A stretch of 64,000 nucleotides of DNA from Acytostelium subglobosum LB1 (taxonomy: Eukaryota > Evosea > Eumycetozoa > Acytosteliales > Acytosteliaceae), in contig NW_012236510.1 of NCBI RefSeq assembly GCF_000787575.1, positions 1-64,000 on the forward strand, written 5' to 3'. This document shows, piece after piece, positions 11,620-24,300 of this stretch. The position numbers and the translations under genes were made by a program. The notes under the pieces are model-generated. The model made no database searches and had not been told where the DNA came from. It was given only the letters and a program-made list of their open reading frames with translations. How positions within the stretch are numbered: position 1 is the first letter of the stretch; the number at the start of each line of letters is the position of its first letter.

Positions 11620-14600
11620 ATGGCAAAGACAGCAACTATTATTGTTAGTCTAGTTTGTTATGTTGTTATTGTGATGGGTGTTGTGACTTTTGGAAGTGAG
11701 ACACCCAACTTTCCACGATCATTTCCAACAACCTACTCGACATTTATCTCCTACAACAACTATGAAAATGGTTTCACTGTGGCCCACAAGGAATACACCA
11801 ACGCCAAGATCAACATGACAAGGTTCGAGTCTGGCAATGTCACCATTGTCGATCTGTCACGTCAGGTCATCTACCAGTACAACGCAAGAGATGACAGGAT
11901 CTGCAATCAATTCAACTCGATCAACGAGGCTCTCTTTAACCCTTCCTATCTCCTCATTCCAATACTACTCAATCTTACTGAGTCCTCGGACAACATCCCC
12001 TCCTTCCAAAGTAAGCCGTACCAAACAGCTGTTGGTCCAACACTCGATTGACTAACCAAATATATCTAATTCACTCACTATAGACTATACAACCATTGAT
12101 CGTGGAATTAATTGTACATTGTTCACAACCACTAAAGTGACATCAACTAGTTCATCCATCATATCTGGTGTGAGCATCAATGGAAAAGTTAATGTTACCG
12201 CTGCCAACCAGTTCAACACTACATGTTTCCCAGGTGCCAAATTGTTGCCCACTGATGACACTGCCAATATCTCTGCCATATGTACGATCACCAACATGGA
12301 TCAGGTGTCGTGCACCTTCTCCAACGCCACCGACATCACCAAGTCCACCTGTATCTTTGTTGTTGACAATCCCAACGAACTTAAGCAACTGGCCCTCGAT
12401 TCAAAGTTGTTGTTCATGCAGACCAAGGATGTGACCACCACCAACAACAATACCAAATACGTGTACCTAGATAGCGCTGCCAAAGTCCCTATTCGTATCT
12501 TCATCTCGTCAGTAACCTCTTCCGAAGATCAACCGATCAGCAGTCTATTCTCCATCGACTGGATCGACTGGGTGACCACCACCGACCAGCAGAGCTCCAT
12601 CTTCACTCCGCCAAGCCACTGCACAGCCTCAGACTTTACCAATCCATTCCTCTTGCCAAAGTCCAAGAACCTCGGCCAATCACCAACCACAGTGGACAAT
12701 ATCTCGCCAGCATTCAGTTTGTTGCTTGAGGAGGAGATGAACCACCGTCCTGTCAACTCTATTTTCTGGAGCATGGATGCACGTTACCAAACAATTGAGC
12801 AAGACAACGAATCTGGCGGAGATACCATCACCATCCTTGATGCTGACACCCTGTCCAACTTCTCCATCAACTCCTTCTCGCTTCAGTGCATCTCTCCAGT
12901 GTCCAACCCATTCACCAATGATCCTAGACGTTTCCCCATCTACCGTATATTGGCCCAGCAACACCTGCCAGCTCTACCATGGACTTTGGTCGGCCGCTCC
13001 ACCCACCGCTCCATCGATGTTGACATATACAATGCCACCATCAATGCCAGTCCCGATGGAATTACCTTGCCCTACAACTACACTGTCATCATGAAGATGG
13101 TAGCACCAGGCTGGAAGTTCCCAGGAAGCTACGGAATCAACTCTGATTCGAGAATCCCCTTAGCCATTGAGTCCACCTACCAGGCTGATAATGAAACTGG
13201 TGTGGATCGTTGGGACTTTTACCTGTTCACCCCAGAGAGCGTACCCAAGTCCTACTACAGCCTGGATGGTCAATCCTGCTATCCAAAAATCCCAGCACAG
13301 TACAACGCAACAGTGTTTGCAAACTATGGAGATGTTGGTGCCTCCTACTACTACAACGAGAGCTTTGATGCCGTCCAGGGCTTCTACTACACGGTGGGCA
13401 AGTTTGCCGGGCCAAGTGATATTGGTTTGGTCAACTACACTGACAACACATTCAGTATCATGAATGGTGCCGCTACGTCGTCATGCACCACCTACAACAT
13501 CAGCTCTCTGACTGGATCACTCCAACCTTCCAGTGCGCCATCCGTCAACTATCTTCAACCACACCCAAAGATGGGACCAATGACCTTGTACGGCAACCAT
13601 ATCATCTATCAGAACTACAACACATCAATCTGGTCCACCACTACCAAGGGCCTTCCCTACTTTGATGTGGCACACAACAAGACCATGTTGGCCAATGCCA
13701 ACTACAAGTACTATTGGCGTGTGGCTGATTCTGGTTGGGTGCCCTTCAGAGTGGAGACTGAGTACTTTGTGATGGACGCTGACGTACTGATCAACACATT
13801 CACCATCTCACTGGAGTGGATCTCCTTCAACCCCGTGGCCCAGAACCTCAGCTCCCTTCCAACACCCCAAACCTCCAACTGTGTTGCCAGCAATGACTCT
13901 GCTGTGCCTCTCACCAACTACCTGCCAGAGAGAACGTTCACACTTCCACCACTGTTGAAGGAGACACACCAACCACTGTTGGCCTCTTCCTTCTCTGCCC
14001 TTGTTGAGATCAATCAAAAGAGTTACTCTGCCGATCACGCCTACTCTTCCAGAAGGACATTGATACAATGGGAGTACGACGTCAACACGTTGGCCGAGTT
14101 CTTCAAGGTGTACTATCCCGATGGTACCTCGAACAACTTCACCTTCTGCTACCTGCACAACATGGGCATTGGAATGAGCTTCTACTCACTCAACGGCAAT
14201 CCCTTCCATCTGGTGAACACTCCACTCAAGCTGAACCCTCTAGGTGAAGGAACCATATTGTCCAGAGTGATCTACAATCAGACATCCTACCTAAAGTCCG
14301 CCAAGCTCAACCCAATGTACTCCTATCTCAGCGGTATCCCAGCAGAGAACTGGACCACCGATGGCAGTGGCACTGACAACTTTGTCTCCATGTTCTGGTA
14401 TCCATATGGCTGGCAGTTCCCATCCAACGCCCAGAGCCAACGTGTACCAATGGGCATTAGCCACGAGGAGAACAACGACAAGAAGAAGTACTTTGAGACT
14501 TGGGAGTTCCTTCAGTTCCACAACACTCTGGCAGGACCACAGTGGGCACAGGTGTGTTACAACGCCACCAAGGAGAGTCCAAGCATTTTCAACCAGGGCT

Positions 14601-14803
14601 TGTCCACTCGAGTGATTGCCATCATCATCGCAGTGTGCACACTGAGCACCATGTTCATTGGAGTGGCCATCTTCTGTTTCATTAAGAGTCGTGAGGCCAA
14701 GGATGTCCCACACCATGTGCTTCTCGAGGAGAGATCAGACATGCGTCATCAATTGAACAATAATGATGATGATGCCGATGATGACAGTAGCAGTAGCGAT
14801 TGA
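11620..14803 (+). CDS. Large type I membrane glycoprotein with duplicated ectodomain
   Basis: Two exons (11620-12010 and 12084-14803, phase 1) encode 1036 aa. Residues 1-24 form a signal peptide (IIVSLVCYVVIVMGVVTFG). A very long extracellular part with many N-x-S/T sites follows. Near the C-terminus there is one membrane helix (VIAIIIAVCTLSTMFIGVAIFCFI), then a short cytoplasmic tail ending in an acidic/serine run. The ectodomain holds two related halves. PGWKFPGSYGINSDSRIPLAI...RWDFYLF in the first matches YPYGWQFPSNAQSQRVPMGI...TWEFLQF in the second, and each half also has a matching stretch of the type PPSHC or PQTSNC after a (I/L)xW strand. The pattern recalls LolA-like beta-sheet domains found in some eukaryotic surface proteins, but this is tentative. 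Probably a plasma-membrane or endosomal surface protein of unknown role. Confidence 0.85.
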
Positions 14804-14946
14804 TTGAGATCAATTCACTGAATTTCAACTGCAACAAATATATTTATATATATATAATTGATAAATAATAAACAAACAACAGACAGATATAAAACTAACA
14901 AAATCTTCAATTGCAACAACTAAAATACAATTCAATAGACAAAAGA

Positions 14947-16198
14947 ATGAGTGAAGAAGTAGTCAACAACAACAATAATAATAATAACATTGACGATGAT
15001 GATCAACAACAACAACAACAACAAGTAACTACTTCTAGAAACAACACCAATGACAACAAACAGATAGATACATCATCAACTGTCGAGACGACGGTGATCC
15101 AAACACAAAAACAACAGACAAAGAAGAGATCATATAGGAAGAAGACAACCAATGATGATAATAATAATGATCAAGAGAAGCAACAACAGGACGATCCAGT
15201 AGTACCAATTGAGAGTGACATACAACAAAAGGAGGATAATAATAATAATAACATCTCACTGCTGGATATACTTGAAGCTACGAAAGAGAAACAAAAGATG
15301 AGAGCAAAAGGTAAAGGTGTCAATGTAGGTGTATTGGCAGAGGGCCCTCACCTAAAGGCACATCTAAGAGAGCTTGGTAGCAAACTGGACGATTCATTCA
15401 CTGAGCATCGTGAGAGAACTGATGTGAACCATCATATGTAGGTAAAGACCTCAATACAGTAGGCAGAACTGACGTCTGACAATCTCTCTTTCTCGCTTTA
15501 GGGAGAAGTATATACAGGAAGAAATGAAAAAGACGAAGGAGGAGTTACAGGCTCAGAGAACAGCAATGATCAACAGTGTACTCAGACCAGGCTTAAGTGG
15601 TGTTGCACTGCAACAAGAACAAAACGATAATCAAAAACAACAACAACAAGAGGTGGATGGAAAACAACAGGCTATTATAGAGCATCAATCTTTAAAAGAT
15701 ACATTGTATCAGACACCAGACTATCTCAAAGTGTATGGTGGCAGAAAAAAGGAAGAGGACAAGACAAACTGGGTGGCTGGCATCTCAGAGGTCGCACTGC
15801 CACAGACATTTAAGGTCAAGAATATCATAGAAACTGAAGAAGCCAGACAATCAATCAATGAGTATGATACAAACCATGGCATATATCTCTAAATGTCGTC
15901 CCTCCTTCTGACTCACCGACCCCTTTCAATTCATTGCAGAAATAGATTTCCATCAAAAGATAAGAAGCAGGCAAGGCACCAACAGCAGGATACGACCCAA
16001 TCAGCCCCATCAATACAGCTACATAACCGATGTGAGTTGACTCATTGTCTGTCTATCTAAATGAGCAGGTACCTAACCTTTTTTATACCTTTGGTCTTGA
16101 TGACAACAGTCAGTACATATAGAGAATCCAAAGCAAACAGCAACAAGGCAACGGATGACGAAGCATTAGACAGATTCAAAAAGAGATTCAAATATTGA
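14947..16198 (+). CDS. C9ORF78/TLS1 family splicing-associated protein
   Basis: Four exons (14947-15437, 15502-15861, 15940-16031, 16110-16198) keep one frame and give 343 aa. Residues 1-95 are N/Q/D/K-rich low complexity. The rest follows the HCA59/TLS1 family from end to end: LDILEATKEKQKMRAKGKGVN, a (M)EKYIQEEMKKTKEE helix, an LYQTPDYLKVY segment, GISEVALPQTFKVKNIIETEEA, and the terminal ATDDEALDRFKKRFKY, which matches the C9ORF78 ending. In humans the family member binds BRR2 and influences splice-site choice; in fission yeast Tls1 affects splicing of telomere and heterochromatin genes. The role here is inferred from that. The second donor is taken as GTATGA inside the long frame, because it joins the NRF segment in phase. 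Exons 3 and 4 are short and less certain. Confidence 0.82.
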
Positions 16199-16601
16199 AT
16201 GAATGATTCACTCAGGCATTGACTCATGACCCGGTGACCCACCCGAACGATTCACACAAAACAGTCGCCAATCTTCAGGTCATCCCCCTCAACCACGTGT
16301 TTGTTTACACAAAAATAAATTCTATTATGATCACCGCCTGAGAAGTGATCTTACACCTCCACTTACACTATTCATTCTGAACAATCATACATTCATACAT
16401 AGTCACATATATCCATACATATATAAACTAACACACACACACACACACACATACATATATCACACACACATTCACACATTTGCATTTGATCACCTCCTGA
16501 CCAAACAAACAACTTCACCATTCTTCATTCACATTTTCCCTATCCTCACTACAAACAAACAATATATACTTCCTCTTGAGCAATAATAATATTCATAGAG
16601 A
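16199..16601. other. Intergenic, promoter side of GFAT
   Basis: No gene seen. The segment holds a C-rich stretch near 16220-16300, a CA microsatellite at about 16430-16470, and an AT-rich leader before the ATG at 16602. Confidence 0.5.
16431..16470. repeat. CA microsatellite
   Basis: A (CA)n run with ACAT interruptions, upstream of the GFAT gene. Non-coding. Confidence 0.85.
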
Positions 16602-18741
16602 ATGGAACAATCATTGACAACTTTGCGCAGATTGCAGGTGACACAAGGACATTTGCACCACCAGCAGAATATGTTGGAGAGTGTTGATACTTGTGGCATC
16701 ATTGGATTCGTTGGAAAGGAGGAGGCAATCAACTATTTGATTGAAGGTCTGTCCATTCTGGAGAATCGTGGATATGACTCTGCCGGTGTAACAACAATCT
16801 CAGCCAACAACGAGTTGGTCACATCAAAGTATGCCAGTTTAAATACGACCAGTGATGCTATCTCACGTCTAAAGTCAGTTACCCATGTATGTACCAAAGG
16901 TGGAAAGATGGTTTGATATATATACCAATACTTACCATTCAAAATAGTTGCATAAAGGACATGTAATTGGTATTGCTCACACAAGATGGGCCACTCATGG
17001 TGGCAAGACTGACAAGAATGCGCATCCACATCACGACGATAAGAACCGTGTGGCAGTTGTACACAACGGTGTCATTGAGAACTCTTCTGCTTTGAGAGAG
17101 GAGTTGGAGAAGAAGGGAATCGTGTTCAGATCAGAGACTGATACTGAAGTTATTGCTCAGTTGGTATGTTTGTTTGTTTTGTTTTTGAATAGATACATTG
17201 TCCAGTGTTCCCTCTTTACTGACTGATCCATCAAACGACACCATCTAGATTGGTATTTATATAGATCAAGGCTTCCCAGTGATTGAGGCTGTCAAAGAGA
17301 CTCAAAAGAGACTGCAGGGTACATGGGGAGTGGCAGTCGTCAGCAAGGATGCACCTGATCAACTCATTGCTCTAAAGAATGGAAGTCCACTGTTAATCGG
17401 TATTGGCAAGGACCGCATGTTCATTGCCTCTGAGGCCGGTGCCTTTGCCAGACACACAAAGGAGTTCATCTCCATGGAGAATGGTGAGATTGCCGTTCTT
17501 CGTGCCGATGGTCACTCACTGGACATATCACGTATCGAATTGGCCGCCCATGAGAATATCCAACTCTCCCCAGAGCCCTATCCACACTGGACGATCAAGG
17601 AGATTATGGAGCAACCAATGTCTATCTCGCGTGCCCTTAACTATGGTGGACGTATCTCTGACGAATCTCGCGTTAAGCTCGGTGGTCTGGAGGAGGCCAA
17701 GGAGCTTCTTCTGCCCATCAAGAATCTCATCATCACTGGCTGTGGTACTTCCTATTTTGCAGCACAGCTTGGAGCCAAGATTATGAGATATCTTGGAGCA
17801 TTTGACACTGTTCAAAGCTATGACTCGGCCGAGGTATCACGTGAGAATCTACCACATAGCGCAGCTGGCATTCTGATGATCTCACAGAGTGGTGAGACCA
17901 AGGACGTTCATCGTGTAATGAACCTGGCAGGTGAATGCAACACTCCATGTTTCTCTGTGGTTAATGCCGTCGGATCTCTTATTGCCCGTGGTGCCATCTG
18001 TGGTGTCTACCTTAATGCAGGACGTGAGCATGCCGTGGCATCCACCAAGGCCTTCACCTCTCAGGTCACTGTACTCTCTCTGATTGCCAACTGGTTCGCC
18101 CAGAACCGTGGCCTGGAGGAGGGCAAGCGTCGCCACCTCATTGAGGCACTCCATCGTCTACCAACCAACATGGGCATGGTGCTGCGTGTCCGTGACCGCT
18201 GTCAGAATATTGCCAAGAAGATCTACCAGAAGCAGAGCATGTTTGTACTTGGCAAGGGACTTTCTGAGCCCATCGCCTACGAGGGTGCCCTCAAGATCAA
18301 GGAGATCACCTACATCCATGCCGAAGGATACTCTGGTGGTGCACTCAAGCACGGACCATTCGCACTCATTGAGAATGGAACACCCATCGTACTGATCATT
18401 CTGGACGATGCTCATGCCCAATTGATGAGAGTGGCCGGTGAAGAGGTCAAGGCACGTGGTGCCTACACCATCGTCATCACCAACAATGCCTCGTTGGCCA
18501 AGCACGTTGGTGACGAGGTTGTCGTCATCCCAAGCAATGGCGTGCTTACATCATTGTTGGCAGCTATCCCTCTTCAACTTATTGCCTATGAAATTGCAAT
18601 CCTCAAGGGAATTGATCCAGACAGACCCGTAAGTTGTCCCACAACTATATCTATCTTTATTATTATAACCAAGTTACTAATATCTCTCTCTCTCTTCCTC
18701 AACAATAGAAAAACCTTGCCAAGGCAGTCACAACTGATTGA
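16602..18741 (+). CDS. gfpt: Glutamine:fructose-6-phosphate aminotransferase (isomerising)
   Basis: Four exons (16602-16886, 16948-17163, 17249-18628, 18709-18741), all phase 0, encode 637 aa. The enzyme makes glucosamine-6-phosphate, the entry point to UDP-GlcNAc for glycans. The N-terminal glutaminase domain has [29 protein letters not shown] and HNGVIEN. Two SIS sugar-isomerase domains follow ([70 protein letters not shown]), and the end KNLAKAVT is typical. The nucleophile cysteine is Cys31, not Cys2 as in most GFATs, so a 30-residue leader must be removed for a standard N-terminal nucleophile mechanism. The first donor was placed at GTATGT 16887; a later GT would leave an intron of only about 35 bp. 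Confidence 0.95.
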
Positions 18742-18879
18742 TTCAGTCATTCAACAACACCTCATCCTGTAATGAAACACAAATACAGTTTTATAAAACT
18801 GTTCCATGCGCCCAACCATGATTGAAGCTAAATCAAATAAACAATCATTCAGTAGAAATACAGATAGAGATAAATAATA

Positions 18880-20646
18880 ATGTTTACGATAAAGAATCTA
18901 TTATCATTAGTAGTCGTAGTGGTAGTTATCATTTGTAGTCATTGTCTAGTAGTTGGAGCTGTCAATCAAGATGATATCAAACCGATAACACCTAACTTGC
19001 ATGTTCATCAACATCCACATGATGATCATGACGCAAGAGTGAGACGTTTCCTAAAGCAAGGTGATCTAAAGTCGAGGAGGATTGCAATCGTTGGTGGTGG
19101 AGTAGGTGGAACAAGCAGTGCCTACTTCCTGCACAAACTCCTTGGTACCGATGCTGAGATCACCCTGTTTGAGAAGGAAAGCGTTGGAGGACGCACTCGT
19201 TCAGTCAACGTGTGTGCAGGCAAGAGTGCAGAGCTTGGCGGCAGTATCATCCATCCAGTCAACGACCATATTAATAACCTGGTGAAGGAACTTCATTTGG
19301 AGACTGTGCGTGTCGAGGACGGTGAGACATTCGCCATATGGAATGGTCATGATATTGTATTCCAACAGAGTTCATTGTTTTCATTCATTGACGTCCTAAA
19401 GTTACTCTACACTTATCATTTAGACCCAATAACTTTTAATGGTAAGACGACAGAGTTTGATCATATTATTTTAGTAATAACTAACAGATATGTCTAATAA
19501 TATTCCTTATAGGACTACGTAACAATGTTGTGGAGAGATTCCTTTCAAGCTATAAGGATAATGAGCCATTCAATAGTGTTGAGGAGTTCTTTACTCGTAT
19601 TGGTCTACCCAATATAACTAGTGTGACTGCCGAGGAGTACTTCACTACAGCGGGCATTGGCAAGCCATTCGTGGAAAATATTCTGTCAGCTGCCATCAGA
19701 GTCAACTACAACCAAGACTATGACAAAATAGCTGCATTCGCTGCTATGATTGCTCTTGTTGGCTCTGAGGATGGACTCTACAGTATCAAGGGTGGAAACT
19801 ATCTACTTTCTAAGACACTCTTAGAGGTGAGTCATATAGTACTATTGTACACTCCTCCATCTTCAATCCGTATTGACAACAACAATATCTCCATTTTACT
19901 TAGAGGTCAAAGGCAGCTGTATTACAGAGAAATGTAAAGTATATCAAAAAGGTTGACCAAGCATCAGACAATAATGAGAATTCTCCATCAAGCATCTTTG
20001 AGATTGGAGTTGACGACAGCAATGGACAACAGACGTATGAGTTTGACACTGTGATCATCGCAGCACCACTGGAATTGTCAAAGATTCATTTGGAGAACAT
20101 GGACCCTACTCTGGCCGACAGGATTCCCTCTTTCCAATTCCAAACTGTTCACACCTATCTGATTGGCGCCAACTCTATCAATCAAAACTATATCAATCAA
20201 CCAATAGGTGCCAATATCCAAAATGTCCTGACCTCACACAACTCCAGTATTCCTTTCTTTGTAGCGGCAAAGAACCCAGCTGTACGTAGATAGAAATCTT
20301 TGACATATTGTTTTATTCAAGGTATATATTAACATCTGATATTTATTCATAGGGAAAATGTGAAGATGGACGACAGGTATACAAAGTATTCTCAAGGAAT
20401 TCAATTGATGATAGTGTTTTTTCAAGCCTATTTATCAACCATACGCTTCATGTTAAACATGAATGGAAAGCATATCCAGTGCTTAGGCCTACCTCTGTGT
20501 TCCCACCAATCAAACTTGACAACGAGTTGTACTATGTCAATGCCTTTGAGCATGCCTGCTCAACCATGGAGACAGAGGTGTTGGCAAGCAAGAATGTTGC
20601 TCGGTTGATTGCAAAGTCTTTGAATAAACAACACAACAGTTTGTAG
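18880..20646 (+). CDS. pcyox: Prenylcysteine oxidase-like flavoprotein
   Basis: Four exons (18880-19441, 19513-19826, 19904-20281, 20353-20646) with matching phases give 515 aa. The family oxidises farnesyl- or geranylgeranyl-cysteine released when prenylated proteins are degraded, yielding a prenyl aldehyde, cysteine and hydrogen peroxide, in lysosomes. Visible features are an N-terminal hydrophobic signal sequence (residues about 5-27), the FAD-binding GGGVGGTSSAYFL with the ribose-binding FEKESVGGRT, and ELGGSIIHP. Further on come the family block SIKGGNYLLSKTLLE, DTVIIAAPLE, and the C-terminal YYVNAFEHACSTMETEVLASKNVA, which closely resembles the flavin-site ending of mammalian PCYOX1. 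The stop lies 13 bp from that of the next gene, which runs toward it. Confidence 0.92.
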
Positions 20647-20659
20647 TTGTTCAAGTTTA

Positions 20660-21175
20660 TTATAAAGTCTTGAAGCCCATAGAGTATGGAGTAAGTCTGT
20701 GGTCTGGATTGTTGAAGTAGTCTGGTGTTCCAAGGTTAGGCCAAAAGACAAAGATAGTCTTTCCGGCAATACCCAACGCCTTGGCATTGATGGTTCCAAT
20801 CTTTTGGGAGTAGGGAACCGGAGGAATACCAATTACACCGTCTCTACTAAAAGTAAGGACTACATCGGGGCCTGTACTGTTGTCAACTATCACTTGGCTC
20901 CAGTGGACTGAACCTCCCTTTTGCAATAGACGGTTGGTACCAGACTTTCCACCGCAAGTAACATTGTAGTGATTTAGACCAACATCAATCTTGATTGAAC
21001 GCTCATAACCATCAGAAGGTGTGATAAGGACAAATCTGGTTTGTCCTCTTGAATGTCCGTCATTCCAGGATTGGGGCATAATGGTGTTCATCTCTTTGGC
21101 ATTCCAGTCGGTGGGATGAGCGATAGCCTGGATAGCAGAAACAAAGTCAGACATAAAAGCAGCTACAGCAGCCAT
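20660..21175 (-). CDS. Unrecognised 171-aa protein
   Basis: A single-exon minus-strand frame with good codon use encodes 171 aa and ends 13 bp from the prenylcysteine oxidase gene. No signal peptide or membrane segment is visible after the start MAAVAAFMSDFVSAIQAIAH. The middle is rich in alternating hydrophobic residues (TRFVLITPSDG, SIKIDVGLNHYNVTCGG, DVVLTFSRDGVIGIPPVPY, GKTIFVFWPNLG), suggesting a small beta-sandwich. I do not recognise the family. The size, compactness and intron-free structure suggest a soluble cytosolic protein. Confidence 0.75.
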   Translation of the reverse strand: MAAVAAFMSDFVSAIQAIAHPTDWNAKEMNTIMPQSWNDGHSRGQTRFVLITPSDGYERSIKIDVGLNHYNVTCGGKSGTNRLLQKGGSVHWSQVIVDNSTGPDVVLTFSRDGVIGIPPVPYSQKIGTINAKALGIAGKTIFVFWPNLGTPDYFNNPDHRLTPYSMGFKTL

Positions 21176-21394
21176 TTTTGTTTAGATAATTCTATTTGTA
21201 ATATAAAATTCGATATGGAAAAGTAATAATTGACTAGGATTTAATTACTTTTTAGATAGTGATAATTATTACATATACGAGGCCATTTTACAAACTTACA
21301 CCATCAATTACAAACGCCAACGAAGAGAGTTTGATCAACCTTGAACAGATTTTAAAAAAAGGGTCGGTAAGCCTTGTTTTGTATTGATTTAGGC

Positions 21395-24300
21395 TCAGAT
21401 CGCCTGAGCACCGCCACCCAAAACCTCTTGGCACCATTTGTAAATGACGAGTTGATTGGTACGTTGAGCCTCTTCCATCACCATCACGATCAGGTCCTTA
21501 TCCTGTAGCTGAACAGCACTGAGATATGCTGATTTCAACTTGTTGCACATGATGCTCACTCTGATACTATTCCTGGGTGAGTGGAGTTTAGGGATGAACT
21601 TCTCTGCACTCTTCAACTCCTTCAGCTCTACACATAGTATCTCTATGATGGTCATTGCGATGGCATCCCAGTCGGAGGGATCGATAAAGTTCCTCAGATT
21701 GTTCAACACCTCCTCTGTCTTGGCAATGTTCTTCTTTCTGGCCATAGTCGATAGGGCACTGGTGTAAACTGTGGTCAGTGGCAGCTTGTACTCCATTGAT
21801 ATCTTGAAGCCGAGGTCAAAGTTGTTGTGCACTGTGATAACCTCTGCCAAATCCATCTTCTCTTTGGTCGAACCAAACACACTGAGCTTGTGTACACCAC
21901 TGCCCGATATGTTCTTCTGGGAGTAGAGGAACTTGGACACCTCGATCTGTGTCGTTATCTTTTGTAGATACTTCTTGATCTCAATCTCTGGCAGAACACC
22001 CTTTTGAGTGTGACCATCATGGAAGTGTCTCAATGCCTCCTCCAAATGATGCAGTCGGACCGTGTAGGGAGCATCATAAGACTCTAGGAACATCTTGACA
22101 CATGTCAGTCCTGCTCTGATGTTGTCGCCCATCTTGAGTTGGAAGCCCAACAACATTGAGTACCACTTCTTCTCGTTCATGATCTTGCATGAGGACATCA
22201 GATGCTCCTGGAATGAATGGAGCGTGGGATCGATCGATTTGATTGCAACGAAGAGTTCTGGTAGTGTTCCATGTGTTATGGCATTCATGACAATCTCGTC
22301 AAAGAACACAGAGGCTGATATGTTGTCACTCAGGACTGTCTGACAAGCCATCTCCAACATTCCATGTCGCATCAAGAAGTTGACATGCATCCTGCCATTG
22401 CCATACTTCTTCAAGTAGTATATAGCCTCTTCAATTCGAATAGAGTCATAGAGTTTGTCTTTGACTATTGAGTTACTTGACGACGACAACAATGCTGATT
22501 TCTCATTGTTGTTGTTGGGTGATACATTGCCAGCGTTTACACTATTAGGTGTGATTGAGTGTTAGTAAGGTTAAAAACTACAAGGATTTACCAGAGTACC
22601 ACTTACAATGGTTGTAACAAATCATAGAACTTGTCATCTATCTTTGTTGTTGTGGTGTTGGCGGTCTTGGTGTTGGCCTGTTGCTGTGTGGGCATCGTTG
22701 ATATAAGATGTTTGTACAGTGCTCCAAGGTTGATGTGATTGGCAGTTGGAGGTGTCTCTAATAGTTGGATTATCTGATTGAGTATTACACTGCTATCAAC
22801 ATTGTCCGGTGATAGAGTGGTCGAGGGTGACATCACACGTCGGTCACCTGCCGATGAGAGACAATACTTGAATTTCTCTCGGGCCTCATTGTACTGACCC
22901 TGCTGAATGAGTGTGATTCCCCACGTGACCCATGCTGGATCAGCAGGGATGTTGCACTTGGTGGCAACGTCTATGGCCAACCGTAGACGGTCCTCTTGAA
23001 TGAGCATATCACGTAGATGTCTAGCCTTTTGCATATCAGAGAGGTCGGCCAGTGTCATTGAGCCCGTGCACTTGGAAATCACCAATGATTGAAAGAGTTC
23101 TACCTTGCCCAACAGGGTGTCACAGATGGCAACAAAGGTTGGACCACCCGACTTGGGATCTCTGAGCAACTGTAGCTTGGTGTACATCAATAGTTGTTGG
23201 ATCAGATTAATGATCAACAAGTTGTCATCCGAGTAGGACGATGACAGGATGGTTGAGAGATAGTTGTACAGGTCTAGACATGTGTTGTACACCTTCTTCT
23301 TGGACTCACAGAGGTCAAACAGACTTTTGGCCAAGCTGATACTTGGTGATCGGACAAAGAAGTGGTTGTGACGCGTCTTCTCATCCTTGACAGAGTCATG
23401 TCCAGTGAGTAACCACTTTTGTGTTCTGGATTGGCTTTCCTTCACCTGAGTAGGTGATCCTATCTTTGTGAATCTATAGTCTCCACCAACAACTATAGTT
23501 GGTCTACTGATTGGCTTGGCTGATGTCTCCTTGTCCTTGTCATGTTGTTGTGATACCACGCCATCACCCGATGTCTTTAGATAATCGTCGACCACCAAGA
23601 GATCATTCTTTGCCATGTACCTTGCAAAAGATAGTGCCTTCCTCGCATAGAATGACAACATCTCATCGTTCCTGAGCTCCTTTATCTCACCAAGTAGCTT
23701 GGATGCCAGCGGTATCTTCTCGTTCATAATCAACATCTCTAGTATAATGTGTGGATACTTGACATAGAACTCGTATTCCTTCTGCATCTCAGCGGGGAGC
23801 ACCAGCAACACCTTATAACCAGTCTCTTGATTGATAAGTTCCTGTAGTTTGCTGTCAGATAGAGCATTGCGCATGTTGCTCAAGAGGAACTGAACCAGGA
23901 ACAGCTTGAGAGAGATGCTACGAATTTTTGGTATCATGATCGTTGCGATACCTATTGACTCCACGCCCAACGATGATAGAGTCTGCAGTGCAAGACTGGT
24001 GTCATCCTTCTCGACCAACAGATAGAACAGGTAGCTCTCTTCAATCTCATTGCGGATGTTTGCAACAGAGAATATATCTCGTACATTCCTAGCCAACTCG
24101 TAGTGCTTGCTGTCCAGAAGGGATCTGATCAGACGTGTTGGATCACGACGACAAAGGTCCTTGATCTCCTGCCAGGATCGCCATCGTTGTGCCTTGTCAG
24201 CAATGAGAATGTCTTGATAAATGAGAAGACACTGGAGGAGATGTGTGATCTCTGCCAACTGTTGCGAACTCACTGTTAGCTCGCCAGCGCTGATGAATGA

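Noticed and set aside
16887-16947. Alternative first donor for GFAT at 16911 (after KGGKM)
   Set aside because: It would leave an intron of about 35 bp with a non-consensus GTTTGA donor; GTATGT at 16887 gives a normal intron and phase.
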